Assembly (NCBI RefSeq): GCF_020532705.1
Contig: NZ_JAJAVD010000003.1
Span: 166,322 to 230,321, forward strand
Direction: 5' to 3'
Length of the DNA: 64,000 bases
Source: Methylobacillus caricis
Lineage (GTDB): Bacteria > Pseudomonadota > Gammaproteobacteria > Burkholderiales > Methylophilaceae
A model generated the notes under the pieces. It was not told the origin of the DNA and made no database searches. It was given only the letters and a program-made list of their open reading frames with translations. The position numbers and the translations under genes are program-made. This document shows, piece by piece, positions 8,276 to 17,378 of this stretch (within the stretch, counting starts at the first letter, position 1; each line of letters begins with the position of its first letter).

Positions 8276-9325
8276 ATGAGCCGCCTGTCTTATGGGGGCT
8301 TTGCGCTTGCATTGCTGTTGTCACTGCTGGTCCATCTACTGTTTTTCAGTGGTGAGTACTGGGAGCTGCCAAGTCTGGATTCATCTAGGCACCAAGCAGG
8401 GCAGCAGGTGGTTCATCTGGAAGCGCTTGCTCCGCCCAAACCGGTCACCAGTACAAAACAAGTGAATAAGCCCAGGCCAGCACCAAGGCCCAAGCCGGAG
8501 TCGGCATCTGTACCAATAGCCCCTGTGATGCCGGTTGAGGTGCCAGTGCCTGGTGGTGCAGAACCTGATGATGCGGAGGTGCCTGCCAACGATCAGCAGG
8601 GAGAGCATGAAGAGCCTGTTGCTATGGCAGAGGATAATGCTTCAGAAGAAGTCGGCATGGTTCATGATGTTCCCGCTTTCAGCTATGTGGATACCGAGTT
8701 TGAGGTATTGCGCGGCATTAATGGCAACAAGGTCGGAGTAACCCATATCAGCTACAAGCTGCTGGATGGCAACCGTTATGTATTGACTAGTACAACCGAG
8801 CCCAAGGGTCTTGCATCCCTGGTTGTGTCGGGGAAACTGCTGCAGCTCAGTGAAGGGCGAGTGACAGAGCAAGGCCTGCAACCAGACCATTTTTCCTATC
8901 AATTTGGCAAGAGCGCCAGTAAGCTGCAAGAAGCCAAGTTTGATTGGGAAAATGCCAAACTGAGCCTGACAACCTCCAAAAGTGTGAAAACAGTAGAGCT
9001 ACCGCCTGATACTCAAGACTTGTTGAGTTTTATGTATCAGTTTGTGTTTGTACCTCCACTGGAGCAATTGCAGCTGAACGTTACCAATGGCAAGAAGCTG
9101 AGTGTATATGTTTATGGTTTCGAGGGTGAAGAAACGCTGAATACCGAGGCCGGCATGATCAACACCTTGCACTTGGTGAAGACCAGCCAGGAAGGTAGCG
9201 AGAAGACAGAATTATGGCTGGCGGTGGATTATCACTATCTGCCGGTCAAAATGCGCAAAACAGAAGAGGATGGCAGCGTAATTGAACAGTTGGCCGTCCG
9301 TATATCGACCGATTTACTGAAATGA
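8276..9325 (+). CDS. Membrane-anchored DUF3108 protein with proline-rich linker
   Basis: 349 residues. One N-terminal transmembrane helix (residues about 8-25) is followed by a proline/lysine-rich and then acidic linker up to about residue 125, much like the N-terminus of TonB-type proteins. A DUF3108 domain follows with DLLSFMYQFVFVPP and LWLAVDYHYLPVKMR, clearly paralogous to the protein encoded just upstream. The inference is a periplasmic domain tethered to the inner membrane by a flexible spacer. The function is unknown. The rsmB-type gene starts 4 bases after its stop, so the two share a transcript. Confidence 0.8.
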   Translation: MSRLSYGGFALALLLSLLVHLLFFSGEYWELPSLDSSRHQAGQQVVHLEALAPPKPVTSTKQVNKPRPAPRPKPESASVPIAPVMPVEVPVPGGAEPDDAEVPANDQQGEHEEPVAMAEDNASEEVGMVHDVPAFSYVDTEFEVLRGINGNKVGVTHISYKLLDGNRYVLTSTTEPKGLASLVVSGKLLQLSEGRVTEQGLQPDHFSYQFGKSASKLQEAKFDWENAKLSLTTSKSVKTVELPPDTQDLLSFMYQFVFVPPLEQLQLNVTNGKKLSVYVYGFEGEETLNTEAGMINTLHLVKTSQEGSEKTELWLAVDYHYLPVKMRKTEEDGSVIEQLAVRISTDLLK

Positions 9326-9329
9326 GTGT

Positions 9330-10580
9330 ATGAATCAAAACCTGTTAAGAATGGCCGGCGTAGTATTGGCCGATGTGTTGGGAAGCAGCGGACCGGCAGA
9401 TGCCAAGCTGGGCAGTTTTTTCCGTGAGCACCGTGACCTTGGCACCAAGGACCGTGCCTTTATTGCGGAATCTGTCTATGGCGTGCTGCGCCGCAAGGCT
9501 TTTCTGGCCTATGTGGCGGAGAGCGAGGATCCCCGCCGTCTATTAGTGGCATGGATTGTGCGTGTGCAAGGCACCAGCCTGCGGGAGCTGGAAGAGGTAC
9601 TGAACAAGCAGCAGAAGGAATGGGCGCAGGAAATCAAGGCCAAGTCGACGGATGGGATTACCCTGGCAATACAGGCGGATATGCCGGACTGGCTGTGGGA
9701 TAAGCTGCAGCAGCAATATGGCGAGGAGGATGCGCTGGCAATAGCACGCAGCATGCACAAGCCAGCCAGCCTGGATTTGCGGGTCAACCTGGTCAAGAGC
9801 AACCGCGATGAAGTGCTGGCACGTTTTGCCAGTGAAAAGACCGAGGTCGCAGTGACGCCATATTCACCCACCGGCATCCGCATGCCGCAGCGTATGTCGA
9901 TCAACCGCCACCCGTTCTTTACTGACGGCAAGATCGAAGTGCAGGACGAGGGCAGCCAATTGCTGGCACAGCTGGTGGCGCCAAGACGTGGTGAAATGGT
10001 TGCTGATTTCTGTGCCGGCGCTGGCGGCAAGACGCTGGCGCTGGGCGCGCTTATGCGCAACACCGGCAGGCTTTATGCGTTTGACGTGTCGGAAAAGCGC
10101 CTGCATAACCTGGGACAGCGCCTCAAGCGCTCTGGCCTGTCCAATTTGCACAGCCAGCTGATCAGCAGCGAGCAGGACCCCAAGCTCAAGCGCCTCAATG
10201 GCAAGTTTGACCGGGTGCTGGTGGATGCGCCGTGTAGCGGCCTTGGCACTTTGCGCCGCAATCCGGACCTGAAATGGAAGCAAACCGGGCAGGATGTGGA
10301 GGAGCTGACGGCCAAGCAGGCGGCGATACTGGCGCGTGCGGCCAAGCTGGTGAAAGCTGGCGGCAAGCTGATTTATGCTACATGCAGCTTGTTGCAGGAA
10401 GAGAATGAGCAACTGGCCGAGGCTTTCCTGGCTGCGCATCCGCAATTCAAGTTGCTGGATGCCAGCGAGATTCTCGCCCAGCAGCAGATTGAGCTCAATA
10501 CTGGAAAATATCTGAAACTGCTGCCACATCTGCATCAGACCGATGGTTTTTTTGCGGCCGTTTTTGAACATGTCGCTTAA
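9330..10580 (+). CDS. rsmB: RsmB/NOP-family RNA (cytosine-5)-methyltransferase
   Basis: 416 residues. An N-terminal NusB-like RNA-binding region is followed by a SAM-dependent methylase domain. The SAM motif DFCAGAGGKTLALG, the motif IV DAPCSGLGTLRRNP and the motif VI ATCSLLQEEN each appear once; the last two supply the paired cysteines of m5C RNA methylases. By family it methylates 16S rRNA at C967 or a related site. Methylobacteria and betaproteobacteria may have two such proteins, so the exact target is uncertain. It ends 11 bases before the symporter gene. Confidence 0.82.
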   Translation: MNQNLLRMAGVVLADVLGSSGPADAKLGSFFREHRDLGTKDRAFIAESVYGVLRRKAFLAYVAESEDPRRLLVAWIVRVQGTSLRELEEVLNKQQKEWAQEIKAKSTDGITLAIQADMPDWLWDKLQQQYGEEDALAIARSMHKPASLDLRVNLVKSNRDEVLARFASEKTEVAVTPYSPTGIRMPQRMSINRHPFFTDGKIEVQDEGSQLLAQLVAPRRGEMVADFCAGAGGKTLALGALMRNTGRLYAFDVSEKRLHNLGQRLKRSGLSNLHSQLISSEQDPKLKRLNGKFDRVLVDAPCSGLGTLRRNPDLKWKQTGQDVEELTAKQAAILARAAKLVKAGGKLIYATCSLLQEENEQLAEAFLAAHPQFKLLDASEILAQQQIELNTGKYLKLLPHLHQTDGFFAAVFEHVA

Positions 10581-10591
10581 GGAAAAGTAGA

Positions 10592-11851
10592 ATGAAATTC
10601 CCCAGCCTGAATACACAAATATTGCTAGGAGCCTTGTTTGGGGTATTGCTGGGGTTACTGCTTGGCGGGCTGGATGCAGATTCCAGCGTCCGCGAAGCCG
10701 GCTTCTATGCAAGCACGATTGCCGGAGGCATATTCGTCGGCCTGTTGAAAATGGTACTAGTACCTTTGCTGTTCACCTCCATCGTGGTGGGCGTCGCCAA
10801 TCTGCAAGAGCACAAGCAGATGCACAGGGTCTGGGTCTCTACCCTGGTGTTCTTCAGCATCTCCATGGCAATTGCCGTATTGCTGGCGCTGGTGGCCACC
10901 AATATTTTCAGCCCGGGTGCCGGCATGCATCTCGGCATGTTTGCAGAAGCCATGAAAGATTTTCATGCCGAGAAGCTTACCGTGGGGGAGTTTTTCTCGC
11001 ATTTCATTCTTGGCCTGTTCCAGAATCCTTTTACTTCGCTAGCGCAAAGCAATGTGTTAGCCGTGGTCATTTTTGCCCTGTTTGTCGGTATTGCGCTGGT
11101 GATCGGCGGCAGCCGCTATCGCAATTTCCTCGTGCTCATGCAGGAAGCATTTGATCTTGTGATGATGATTGTCGGATGGATCATGCGCCTGGCGCCATTC
11201 GGCATCATGGCCTTGCTGGTCAAGCTGGTGGCCACGCAGGACGTGACCTTGTTCGCCAGCATGGGCAAGTTCATGGCCGTAGTCATCGGTATCACGCTGG
11301 TGCATGGCGTGATTATCCTGCCTTCAATTTTATATGTGATCACGAGGGTGACCCCCTGGCAGTTCTGGAAAGGCGCGAGAGAGGCGCTGGTTACCGCATT
11401 TGCCACCAGTTCCAGTTCAGCCACCCTGCCAGTCACCCTGCGCTGTACCGAAAAGCATCTGCATGTACGGCGCGAGATTGCCGGGTTTGTCGTCCCCCTT
11501 GGCGCCACAGTCAATATGGATGGAACCGCATTGTATGAGGCGTCGGCGGCGCTCTTCATTGCCAACCTGGTCGGGGTTGAACTTAATCTGGCACAGCAAC
11601 TCATAGTTTTTTTCATGGCGATGATTGCTTCGGTGGGCGCGCCCGGTATTCCCAGCGCTGGGATGGTGACCATGGTGATGGTGTTGCAGTCGGTTGGTTT
11701 GCCGGCAGAGGCGATTGCCATTTTATTGCCCATAGACCGCTTGCTTGATACGTTGAGGACTGCAGTCAATGTCGAAGGCGATATGGTGGGCAGCCTGATT
11801 GTGCAGGAGATTGTAAAAACTTCTGAACCGGGAGCTGTTTCAAGCCGATGA
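10592..11851 (+). CDS. Dicarboxylate/amino acid:cation symporter (DAACS family)
   Basis: 419 residues with about eight hydrophobic segments. The family signatures are the serine-rich hairpin SSSSATLPVT near residues 270-280, the NMDGTALYE motif that binds cation and substrate, and GAPGIPSAG in the second hairpin. Proteins of this type (GltP, DctA) take up glutamate, aspartate or C4-dicarboxylates with H+ or Na+ across the inner membrane. The substrate cannot be decided from sequence. In a methylotroph with limited use of multicarbon compounds, glutamate/aspartate uptake is plausible. The ATG at 10592 follows AAGGAAAAG. Confidence 0.9.
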   Translation: MKFPSLNTQILLGALFGVLLGLLLGGLDADSSVREAGFYASTIAGGIFVGLLKMVLVPLLFTSIVVGVANLQEHKQMHRVWVSTLVFFSISMAIAVLLALVATNIFSPGAGMHLGMFAEAMKDFHAEKLTVGEFFSHFILGLFQNPFTSLAQSNVLAVVIFALFVGIALVIGGSRYRNFLVLMQEAFDLVMMIVGWIMRLAPFGIMALLVKLVATQDVTLFASMGKFMAVVIGITLVHGVIILPSILYVITRVTPWQFWKGAREALVTAFATSSSSATLPVTLRCTEKHLHVRREIAGFVVPLGATVNMDGTALYEASAALFIANLVGVELNLAQQLIVFFMAMIASVGAPGIPSAGMVTMVMVLQSVGLPAEAIAILLPIDRLLDTLRTAVNVEGDMVGSLIVQEIVKTSEPGAVSSR

Positions 11852-11943
11852 TTTTGTATAAAATTAGCGCCTGCTGTCATCCGCTTGTTTAACCATGCGT
11901 TAATTAAAGTGCAAGTGACACTGGAAAGAAAGAGAAATTTAAT

Positions 11944-12015
11944 TGATAATCTTTCTCAATTGAAATTTGGGATAATAAGCAAATGCTCCCATGCCGCAGC
12001 AAAACGTGGGGGCAT
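11944..12015 (+). promoter_or_regulatory. Azurin leader: Fur-like dyad and RNA hairpin
   Basis: Within the 256 bases before azurin, 11944-11958 reads as two imperfect heptamers around one base and matches the 7-1-7 Fur-box core at 12 of 14 positions. Downstream, 11983-11991 and 12007-12015 form a 9-bp stem (one G-U) with a 15-base loop. I could not place a confident -35/-10 pair. Iron or Fur control is only a suggestion. Confidence 0.3.
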
Positions 12016-12107
12016 AAAAGACCAAAAGCGGTAGTTTGTGTAGTAGTAATGAAAAGAGAAGTTCTATAACACAGGCAATATTGCCTAATTAGATGAGGGA
12101 AGTAATT

Positions 12108-12557
12108 ATGAAATCCAGCAAAATCGTAGCTCTGTTGTTTGCTTCATTATTCTCAGGTTCTGTACTGGCAGCTGGCTGTTCTGTTGATGTTGAGGCCAAT
12201 GATGCTATGCAGTTCAACACCAAGAACATTGATATTGAGAAAAGCTGTAAAGACTTCACAGTCAACTTGAAGCACACAGGCTCCTTGCCTAAGAACGTCA
12301 TGGGCCACAACCTAGTGATCACCAAGACTGCAGATTTCAAGGCAGTCATGAATGACGGTGTTGCTGCTGGTGAAGCGGGCAACTTCGTTAAGGCTGGTGA
12401 TGCTCGCGTTATTGCTCACACCAAACTGGTTGGCGGCGGTGAGAAAGACAGCGCCAAGGTTGACGTTAGCAAGCTGGCTGCAGGTGAGAAGTACACATTC
12501 TTCTGTTCCTTCCCTGGTCATGCAACCATGATGCGCGGTACCGTTACCGTTAAGTAA
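12108..12557 (+). CDS. azu: Azurin (type I blue copper protein)
   Basis: 149 residues. The signal peptide ends after residue 21 and the mature protein starts AGCSVD, like classical azurins. The copper ligands fall exactly where expected: His 67, Cys 133, His 138 and Met 142, which are 46, 112, 117 and 121 in mature numbering, plus Gly 66. Cys 24 and Cys 47 match the conserved disulfide. It is a periplasmic electron carrier; in methylotrophs azurin-type proteins can accept electrons from methylamine dehydrogenase or pass them to oxidases. The start at 12108 follows GAGGGA. A 256-base leader precedes it and a bidirectional terminator follows. Confidence 0.96.
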   Translation: MKSSKIVALLFASLFSGSVLAAGCSVDVEANDAMQFNTKNIDIEKSCKDFTVNLKHTGSLPKNVMGHNLVITKTADFKAVMNDGVAAGEAGNFVKAGDARVIAHTKLVGGGEKDSAKVDVSKLAAGEKYTFFCSFPGHATMMRGTVTVK

Positions 12558-12594
12558 CGATGTCTATGCAGCCGGCTTGGCTGCATGTTGATAT

Positions 12595-12624
12595 AAAAAA
12601 GGGCAGCAAACGCTGCCCTTTTTG
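12595..12624. terminator. Bidirectional Rho-independent terminator between azurin and porin
   Basis: A 7-bp GC-rich stem (12601-12607 with 12612-12618) is flanked by six A residues on one side and five T residues on the other. It can therefore end transcription from both convergent genes. Confidence 0.9.
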
Positions 12625-12646
12625 TTGGTTCATACTTCCGAACAGT

Positions 12647-14065
12647 TTAGAAATCGAACTGGGCGCGTGCAGTCAGCGCTTTTTCCGAATCTGCAGTGCC
12701 GGCGGCGCCTGTATTGGAGCTTGTGTAGCTTGCCAGGCCACCAGTGAAGCGGGTAGTCACATAGTCCAGCACGAAGCGGGTGTTCGGGTTCAATATCCAT
12801 TGCACGCCCGCGGTCCAGGCATGCGCGCCAGTAGCAGTGCCTGCCGCTACGTCGCCAGAACCTGCCGGGCCGGAACCAGGAGCGAAGTCGCTGCCGTCAA
12901 AGTCAGAGTAGCGCAGACTCAAAAGCACGGCACCGGTACCATGGCCTGTTGCCATATCAAAATTCTGCTTGGGGTTGATGCGACCAAACAAGCCCATGTT
13001 GCCGTAGCTGTCAGCAAAATGTTCGCCAGTGACCAGCCAGCTCACGGCGGCGTACCAGGCTTTGATGTCCTTGTCGAAGTCCTGATGCAGGCTGGTCTTG
13101 CCTTCGTAGTTGTGTTTCATCCATTCAGACTGGATCTTGACTGGGCCTTGGGCTACTGCCACCTCAATGCCATAACGGGTGCGGGTCAGGTCATCGCTAT
13201 TGTCATGTGTGAAGGTAGTTGGATTAAAGAAGGAAACGCCACGAGCCTCGGTGCGAGCAGTCGGCGCAGCGACCTGGTTAGGTGAGAGGTCTCCACGGGA
13301 GAACCCCGCTCCCAGGTGATATACAGCATCCTTGTTGCCCATGAGTTGTGCGAAGTTGACAGTAGCGCGGCCAATGATATCCAGGCCATCCACATGGTTG
13401 TCCGTGTTGTTGATGTTCTTGCCACGGCCGGTGGAAGTGGCGAGGCCATAGAATACGCCTTTGGTCGGGTTGCCGAATACCATGGCGCCACGCTCCTTGC
13501 CCGGGGTCAGGACATCTAGCAGGGCGCGTTCCTGGAATTCGGTGAAGATATCGCTGGTATCCTGCTCCATGCCGAACGGCATCTTGAACTGGCCGAAACG
13601 AAAACGTGCACTATCCCACCAGTTGATACCGAAATAGGCCTCGTCGAGGTGACTGCTGTTAGAGACATTGGCAAAATCGGCCGTGATGTTGAAATCGTAA
13701 TATTTGTAGTAACGGCCTTGCATGGTCATGAAAGCTCGACGGACATCGAAGGTATCGGCGCTTTCAGCGGCATTTTTGTCGAAATGGCGATAGTCAGCCT
13801 GAATGCGGCCGTTGAAGCCAATCGATTGGAATTTGTCCGCAGATTCCAGGCGAATGCCATCCTTGAAGACCGGGCGAATATCGGATTTGTGGCTTTCTTC
13901 ATCCGCCAGTTTCTCGCTTTTGCGGCGTTCTGCAATTTTGCTGACTTCTTCTTTGGTCAGCACTCCTTTGTTGATGAGCATTTCCAGAATGTCATCAGTT
14001 GAGTCTGCCATTGCAGCCGTACTGGCTAACATCAATGCGATTGGTAACACACGGAACAACTTCAT
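12647..14065 (-). CDS. Outer-membrane porin of the OprO/OprP (phosphate-selective) type
   Basis: 472 residues from the ATG at 14065, which follows GGAGAG; longer in-frame starts would precede the signal peptide. The signal is MKLFRVLPIALMLASTAAMA. A short coiled region comes next (DDILEMLINKGVLTKEEVSKI) with the KGVLT segment typical of Porin_O_P proteins. The rest is a beta-barrel ending in RAQFDF, with the C-terminal Phe needed for outer-membrane assembly. OprP/OprO bind phosphate or polyphosphate. The upstream Pho box supports that role, though anion specificity depends on lysines I cannot place reliably. Confidence 0.85.
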   Translation of the reverse strand: MKLFRVLPIALMLASTAAMADSTDDILEMLINKGVLTKEEVSKIAERRKSEKLADEESHKSDIRPVFKDGIRLESADKFQSIGFNGRIQADYRHFDKNAAESADTFDVRRAFMTMQGRYYKYYDFNITADFANVSNSSHLDEAYFGINWWDSARFRFGQFKMPFGMEQDTSDIFTEFQERALLDVLTPGKERGAMVFGNPTKGVFYGLATSTGRGKNINNTDNHVDGLDIIGRATVNFAQLMGNKDAVYHLGAGFSRGDLSPNQVAAPTARTEARGVSFFNPTTFTHDNSDDLTRTRYGIEVAVAQGPVKIQSEWMKHNYEGKTSLHQDFDKDIKAWYAAVSWLVTGEHFADSYGNMGLFGRINPKQNFDMATGHGTGAVLLSLRYSDFDGSDFAPGSGPAGSGDVAAGTATGAHAWTAGVQWILNPNTRFVLDYVTTRFTGGLASYTSSNTGAAGTADSEKALTARAQFDF

Positions 14066-14120
14066 TCTTTTCTCTCCAGATATTGAATATTGCAGCGATG
14101 GGGCGCGTTGCAATAAAGTC

Positions 14121-14154
14121 ATTATTGGTGGCGAATATGACAGTTACGTGTCAG
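14121..14154 (-). promoter_or_regulatory. Pho box and -10 element before the porin gene
   Basis: Read on the minus strand, CTGACAC - GTAA - CTGTCAT (14154 to 14137) gives two PhoB heptamers with the normal 4-base spacer; the second is a perfect consensus. After 10 bases comes AATAAT (14126-14121), a good -10 at the usual PhoB spacing. The porin ATG lies 56 bases beyond the -10. This predicts induction under phosphate starvation. Confidence 0.72.
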
Positions 14155-14260
14155 AACCTGGGTGATGGGACTAAGAAAAGCCTACTTTTACAGTGATTTA
14201 CAAAAGAGTAAATTTCATTGTAATTAATCATTTAGATAGCATTGATGAAACATTGGCGAT

Positions 14261-14290
14261 AAAAAAGGCGCTAGCATGTGTTAGCGCCTT
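14261..14290 (-). terminator. Terminator of the RND efflux operon
   Basis: On the minus strand a 7-bp GC-rich stem (14288-14282 with 14273-14267) is followed by six T residues. It lies 20 bases past the stop of the RND transporter gene. Confidence 0.85.
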
Positions 14291-14309
14291 GGTCCGAGGT
14301 TCGTTTCAA

Positions 14310-17300
14310 TCAGGTGCGCTGGTCCACTGTGCGCATGATCAAGGAATATGCCGCCGGTACGACCACCAGCGTGAGCAAAGTGGAGGAAATCATCCCTCCA
14401 ATCACCGCCACTGATAAAGGTCCATTGGTCTCGGTACCAGCCCCCAGTCCAAATGCAGCCGGCAGCAATGCCAGGATAATCGTGAGCGAAGTCATCAGCA
14501 CGGGACGCAACCGGATCGGGCAGGCTTCACGTAGCGCTTCATCAACTTCTTTACCCTGCTCACGTAATTGATTGGTGAGGTCGATTAGCAGGATGGAATT
14601 CTTGGCAACCAAGCCTATCAACAGTATCAGGCCAATCATTGAAAAGATATTGAGCGAATGGCCGGTCAGCCATAATGCGAAGACGCCACCGATAATCGCC
14701 AGCGGTTGGGCAAGCATGATGATCAGGGGTTGCAGGAATGAGTTGAACTGACTTGCCAGCACCATATAAAGCAGGACAAGCGCCAGGCCGAACGCGAACA
14801 CCATGCTCTTGACAGTTTTCTGCATTTCTTCCGCTTGTCCGGTCAGGTTCAAGGTATAACCTGGCGGCAGGATATCGGTGGCATATTGGTACACAAGATT
14901 GATGGCGTCGCCTAGCGGCATGGCGGGATTGGAATAGAGGCTTGCTGCATATTGCAAGTCAAACCGGCCAATCACTGCTGCTCCCAGGGTTTGCTTGAAC
15001 TCGGCAACACTATCCAGTCGTATGAGCTCACCAGTGGCACTGCGCAGGTAGATTTTCTTCAGGTCTTCAGGATTCTCCAGGCTGCCTTCCTTGGCCTTGA
15101 GGCGGATATCGTAGCGTTGACCGTCGCCGGGCTCGTCGTTGAAATCGGCAACATCAATACCCCCAGTATATAAATTGAGCGCAGTTGCGAGGTCGGTGGC
15201 GGAGAGTCCGAGGCTGGCGGCCCGCACGCGATCAATTTTCATGGTCAGCTGTGGCAGGTCGAGGTCAAGGTCGAGGTCTACCTTGCCGATGCCAGGTGTG
15301 TCACTCAGCTTGCGTTGCATGGTCTTGCCAAGCTGGCTTACCTGTTCAAGGTTTTGACCCGTGATATTGAATTGCAGTTTTTCTGAACGTTGCCCCCCTA
15401 CAATCGCTATCGGCACAGGGAAGGCACGCAGGCCTGGGATCTGGTCGATTTCGGCGCGTAATACCCGGATCAGTTCCTGCTGGCTCATGCGCCTGTCACG
15501 CCTATCATGCAGACGGAGGCTGACAGTCCCCTTGTTCACCTGGCCTTGTGCGCCCACGCCAATTGTACTGAAGTAGCTGGCAATCTCGGAGTCGTAACGG
15601 CGCATCACGGTTTCCATCAACTCCAGGCGGCTGTTGGTATATTCCAGGCTCGAACCCAGGGGCGTGCGGAACGAGATCATGAAGCGGCCTTCATCTGCAT
15701 CAGGCAGGAACTCCTTCTGTACCTTGCCAAAGAAAAACCCGCTTGTCACCACAATGAGCAGGGTAAACAACATGACTTTCCAGCGGTGGCTCAGGGTCCA
15801 GACCAATAATCGGCCATAGCGCTTGTCCATGGCTTTGAATAGGCGATCTAGCCATAGGTAGAAACGACCTTGTGCTTCTTCGGCCCTGAGGTAGCGCGAA
15901 CACAGCATGGGAGTGAGGGTCAGTGACACCATCAAGGAGACGAGGACGCCAAAGGTGACGACAACGGCGAATGATTTGAAGAACTTGCCGATGACTCCGT
16001 CCATAAAAATGACAGGTGCAAAAATACATACCAGAGAGAAAGTGGCTGCAATGACGGCAAACGCCACTTCTCGGCTGCCGGAAATTGCGGCAGCCCGCGC
16101 AATGACGCCAGGTGGTTGGCCCTCATTCTGCCGCATGCTTAAATGGCGGTGGATGTTCTCCAGCACTACGATGGCATCATCCACCACCACACCAATCAGC
16201 AATAGCAGGGCCAACAGGGTCATGGTGTTGAAGGTGAAGCCTGAAAAGTACATTACCGCAATTGCCCCCAGCAGGGATACCGGGATTGCTGTGGCAATAA
16301 TCAGGGTAGACCTCACCGAACGCAGAAATAGCCAGACGATCAACGCTGCCAGCAATGTGCCTTCAACCAAGTGCTCTTGCAGGGCATGCACGATTTCCTG
16401 AATGTACAGGGCGTCATTGGTCGAGATATCCAGAGTCATGCCCGGAGGGAGGTTGGGACGGATATCGCTATCCAGCCTACGTATGACTTCGTCAATAATG
16501 GCCACGGTATTGGCATTGGCAACCTTGACAATACCGAGTCCAACAGCAGACTCACTCTTGTAGCGTGCAAGCTGGCGGTAATCGGCGACTCCGTCTTCAA
16601 GCTCGGCTACATCTTTAAGTTTGATGGCGGCACCGTCCCGGTAACTCACTACCATCTCTGCCAGGTCGCGCAGATTATGAAACTCAAGGTCAAGCTTCAT
16701 GAGGTATTCGGAATGGTTACCTACCAGGAAGCCGCCTGGGAGTTGTACATGTTCGCGGTTGAAGGCATCGAGCAGGTCGGTTGCAGCGAGACCATAGGCG
16801 GCCATACGTTCCGGCAGGACATTGACCCGAATAGTGCGGTCACGGCGTCCACCCAGGCGTACCTCGCCAATGCCGTTGATCGTTTCAAGTTTCTTCTTTA
16901 GGACATTGAAGCCATAAAGATTAATTTGTTGCGTTGTACGGTCTCCGCGCAATGCGAGCCACATGATTGGCTGGGCATTGGTTTCTACTTTCTGTACTTG
17001 CGGAGGATCGGCATCATCAGGCAGTCGGCGCAATACCTGGTTAACTTTGGATTGCACCTCGTTATAGGCAACATCAATGTTTTTTTCCAGGCTGAAAGTA
17101 ATGGTGATGACCGATACGCCTGGAGAAGATGCTGACTGGATATGCTCAATCCCGGGAGTAGTATTGACCGAGGATTCGATAATGCTGGTTATGCTTGCAT
17201 CAATGATATCCGGGTTTGCACCCTGCAATGTCGTGGTGATGGATATGATCGGGAATTCAATGTAGGGCAGGCGATCCACCCCGATGCGCTGGTAGCTGAT

Positions 17301-17378
17301 GATGCCAAGCAACACCAGCAGGCCAGACACCATCCATGCCAATACATGGCGCTTGATTGATATTTCAGACAGGGTCAT
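14310..17378 (-). CDS. RND efflux transporter (HAE1-type inner-membrane pump)
   Basis: 1022 residues, full length for an AcrB/MexB-type proton-driven pump. It has an N-terminal membrane helix, a first large periplasmic loop (residues about 35-330), a membrane block with the GVVVDDAIVVLENIHRH motif holding the paired aspartates of the proton relay, a second periplasmic loop and a last membrane block. It exports drugs, dyes or metabolites with the adaptor encoded just upstream; the two genes overlap by four bases (ATGA). No outer-membrane TolC partner and no regulator gene adjoin them. The substrate is unknown. The N-terminus MTLSEISIKRHV is of the MdtB/MexF-like branch. Confidence 0.92.
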   Translation of the reverse strand: MTLSEISIKRHVLAWMVSGLLVLLGIISYQRIGVDRLPYIEFPIISITTTLQGANPDIIDASITSIIESSVNTTPGIEHIQSASSPGVSVITITFSLEKNIDVAYNEVQSKVNQVLRRLPDDADPPQVQKVETNAQPIMWLALRGDRTTQQINLYGFNVLKKKLETINGIGEVRLGGRRDRTIRVNVLPERMAAYGLAATDLLDAFNREHVQLPGGFLVGNHSEYLMKLDLEFHNLRDLAEMVVSYRDGAAIKLKDVAELEDGVADYRQLARYKSESAVGLGIVKVANANTVAIIDEVIRRLDSDIRPNLPPGMTLDISTNDALYIQEIVHALQEHLVEGTLLAALIVWLFLRSVRSTLIIATAIPVSLLGAIAVMYFSGFTFNTMTLLALLLLIGVVVDDAIVVLENIHRHLSMRQNEGQPPGVIARAAAISGSREVAFAVIAATFSLVCIFAPVIFMDGVIGKFFKSFAVVVTFGVLVSLMVSLTLTPMLCSRYLRAEEAQGRFYLWLDRLFKAMDKRYGRLLVWTLSHRWKVMLFTLLIVVTSGFFFGKVQKEFLPDADEGRFMISFRTPLGSSLEYTNSRLELMETVMRRYDSEIASYFSTIGVGAQGQVNKGTVSLRLHDRRDRRMSQQELIRVLRAEIDQIPGLRAFPVPIAIVGGQRSEKLQFNITGQNLEQVSQLGKTMQRKLSDTPGIGKVDLDLDLDLPQLTMKIDRVRAASLGLSATDLATALNLYTGGIDVADFNDEPGDGQRYDIRLKAKEGSLENPEDLKKIYLRSATGELIRLDSVAEFKQTLGAAVIGRFDLQYAASLYSNPAMPLGDAINLVYQYATDILPPGYTLNLTGQAEEMQKTVKSMVFAFGLALVLLYMVLASQFNSFLQPLIIMLAQPLAIIGGVFALWLTGHSLNIFSMIGLILLIGLVAKNSILLIDLTNQLREQGKEVDEALREACPIRLRPVLMTSLTIILALLPAAFGLGAGTETNGPLSVAVIGGMISSTLLTLVVVPAAYSLIMRTVDQRT

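Noticed and set aside
9864..10712. 282-codon minus-strand frame opposite the rsmB-type gene
   Set aside because: Antisense to conserved methylase motifs, no ribosome site.
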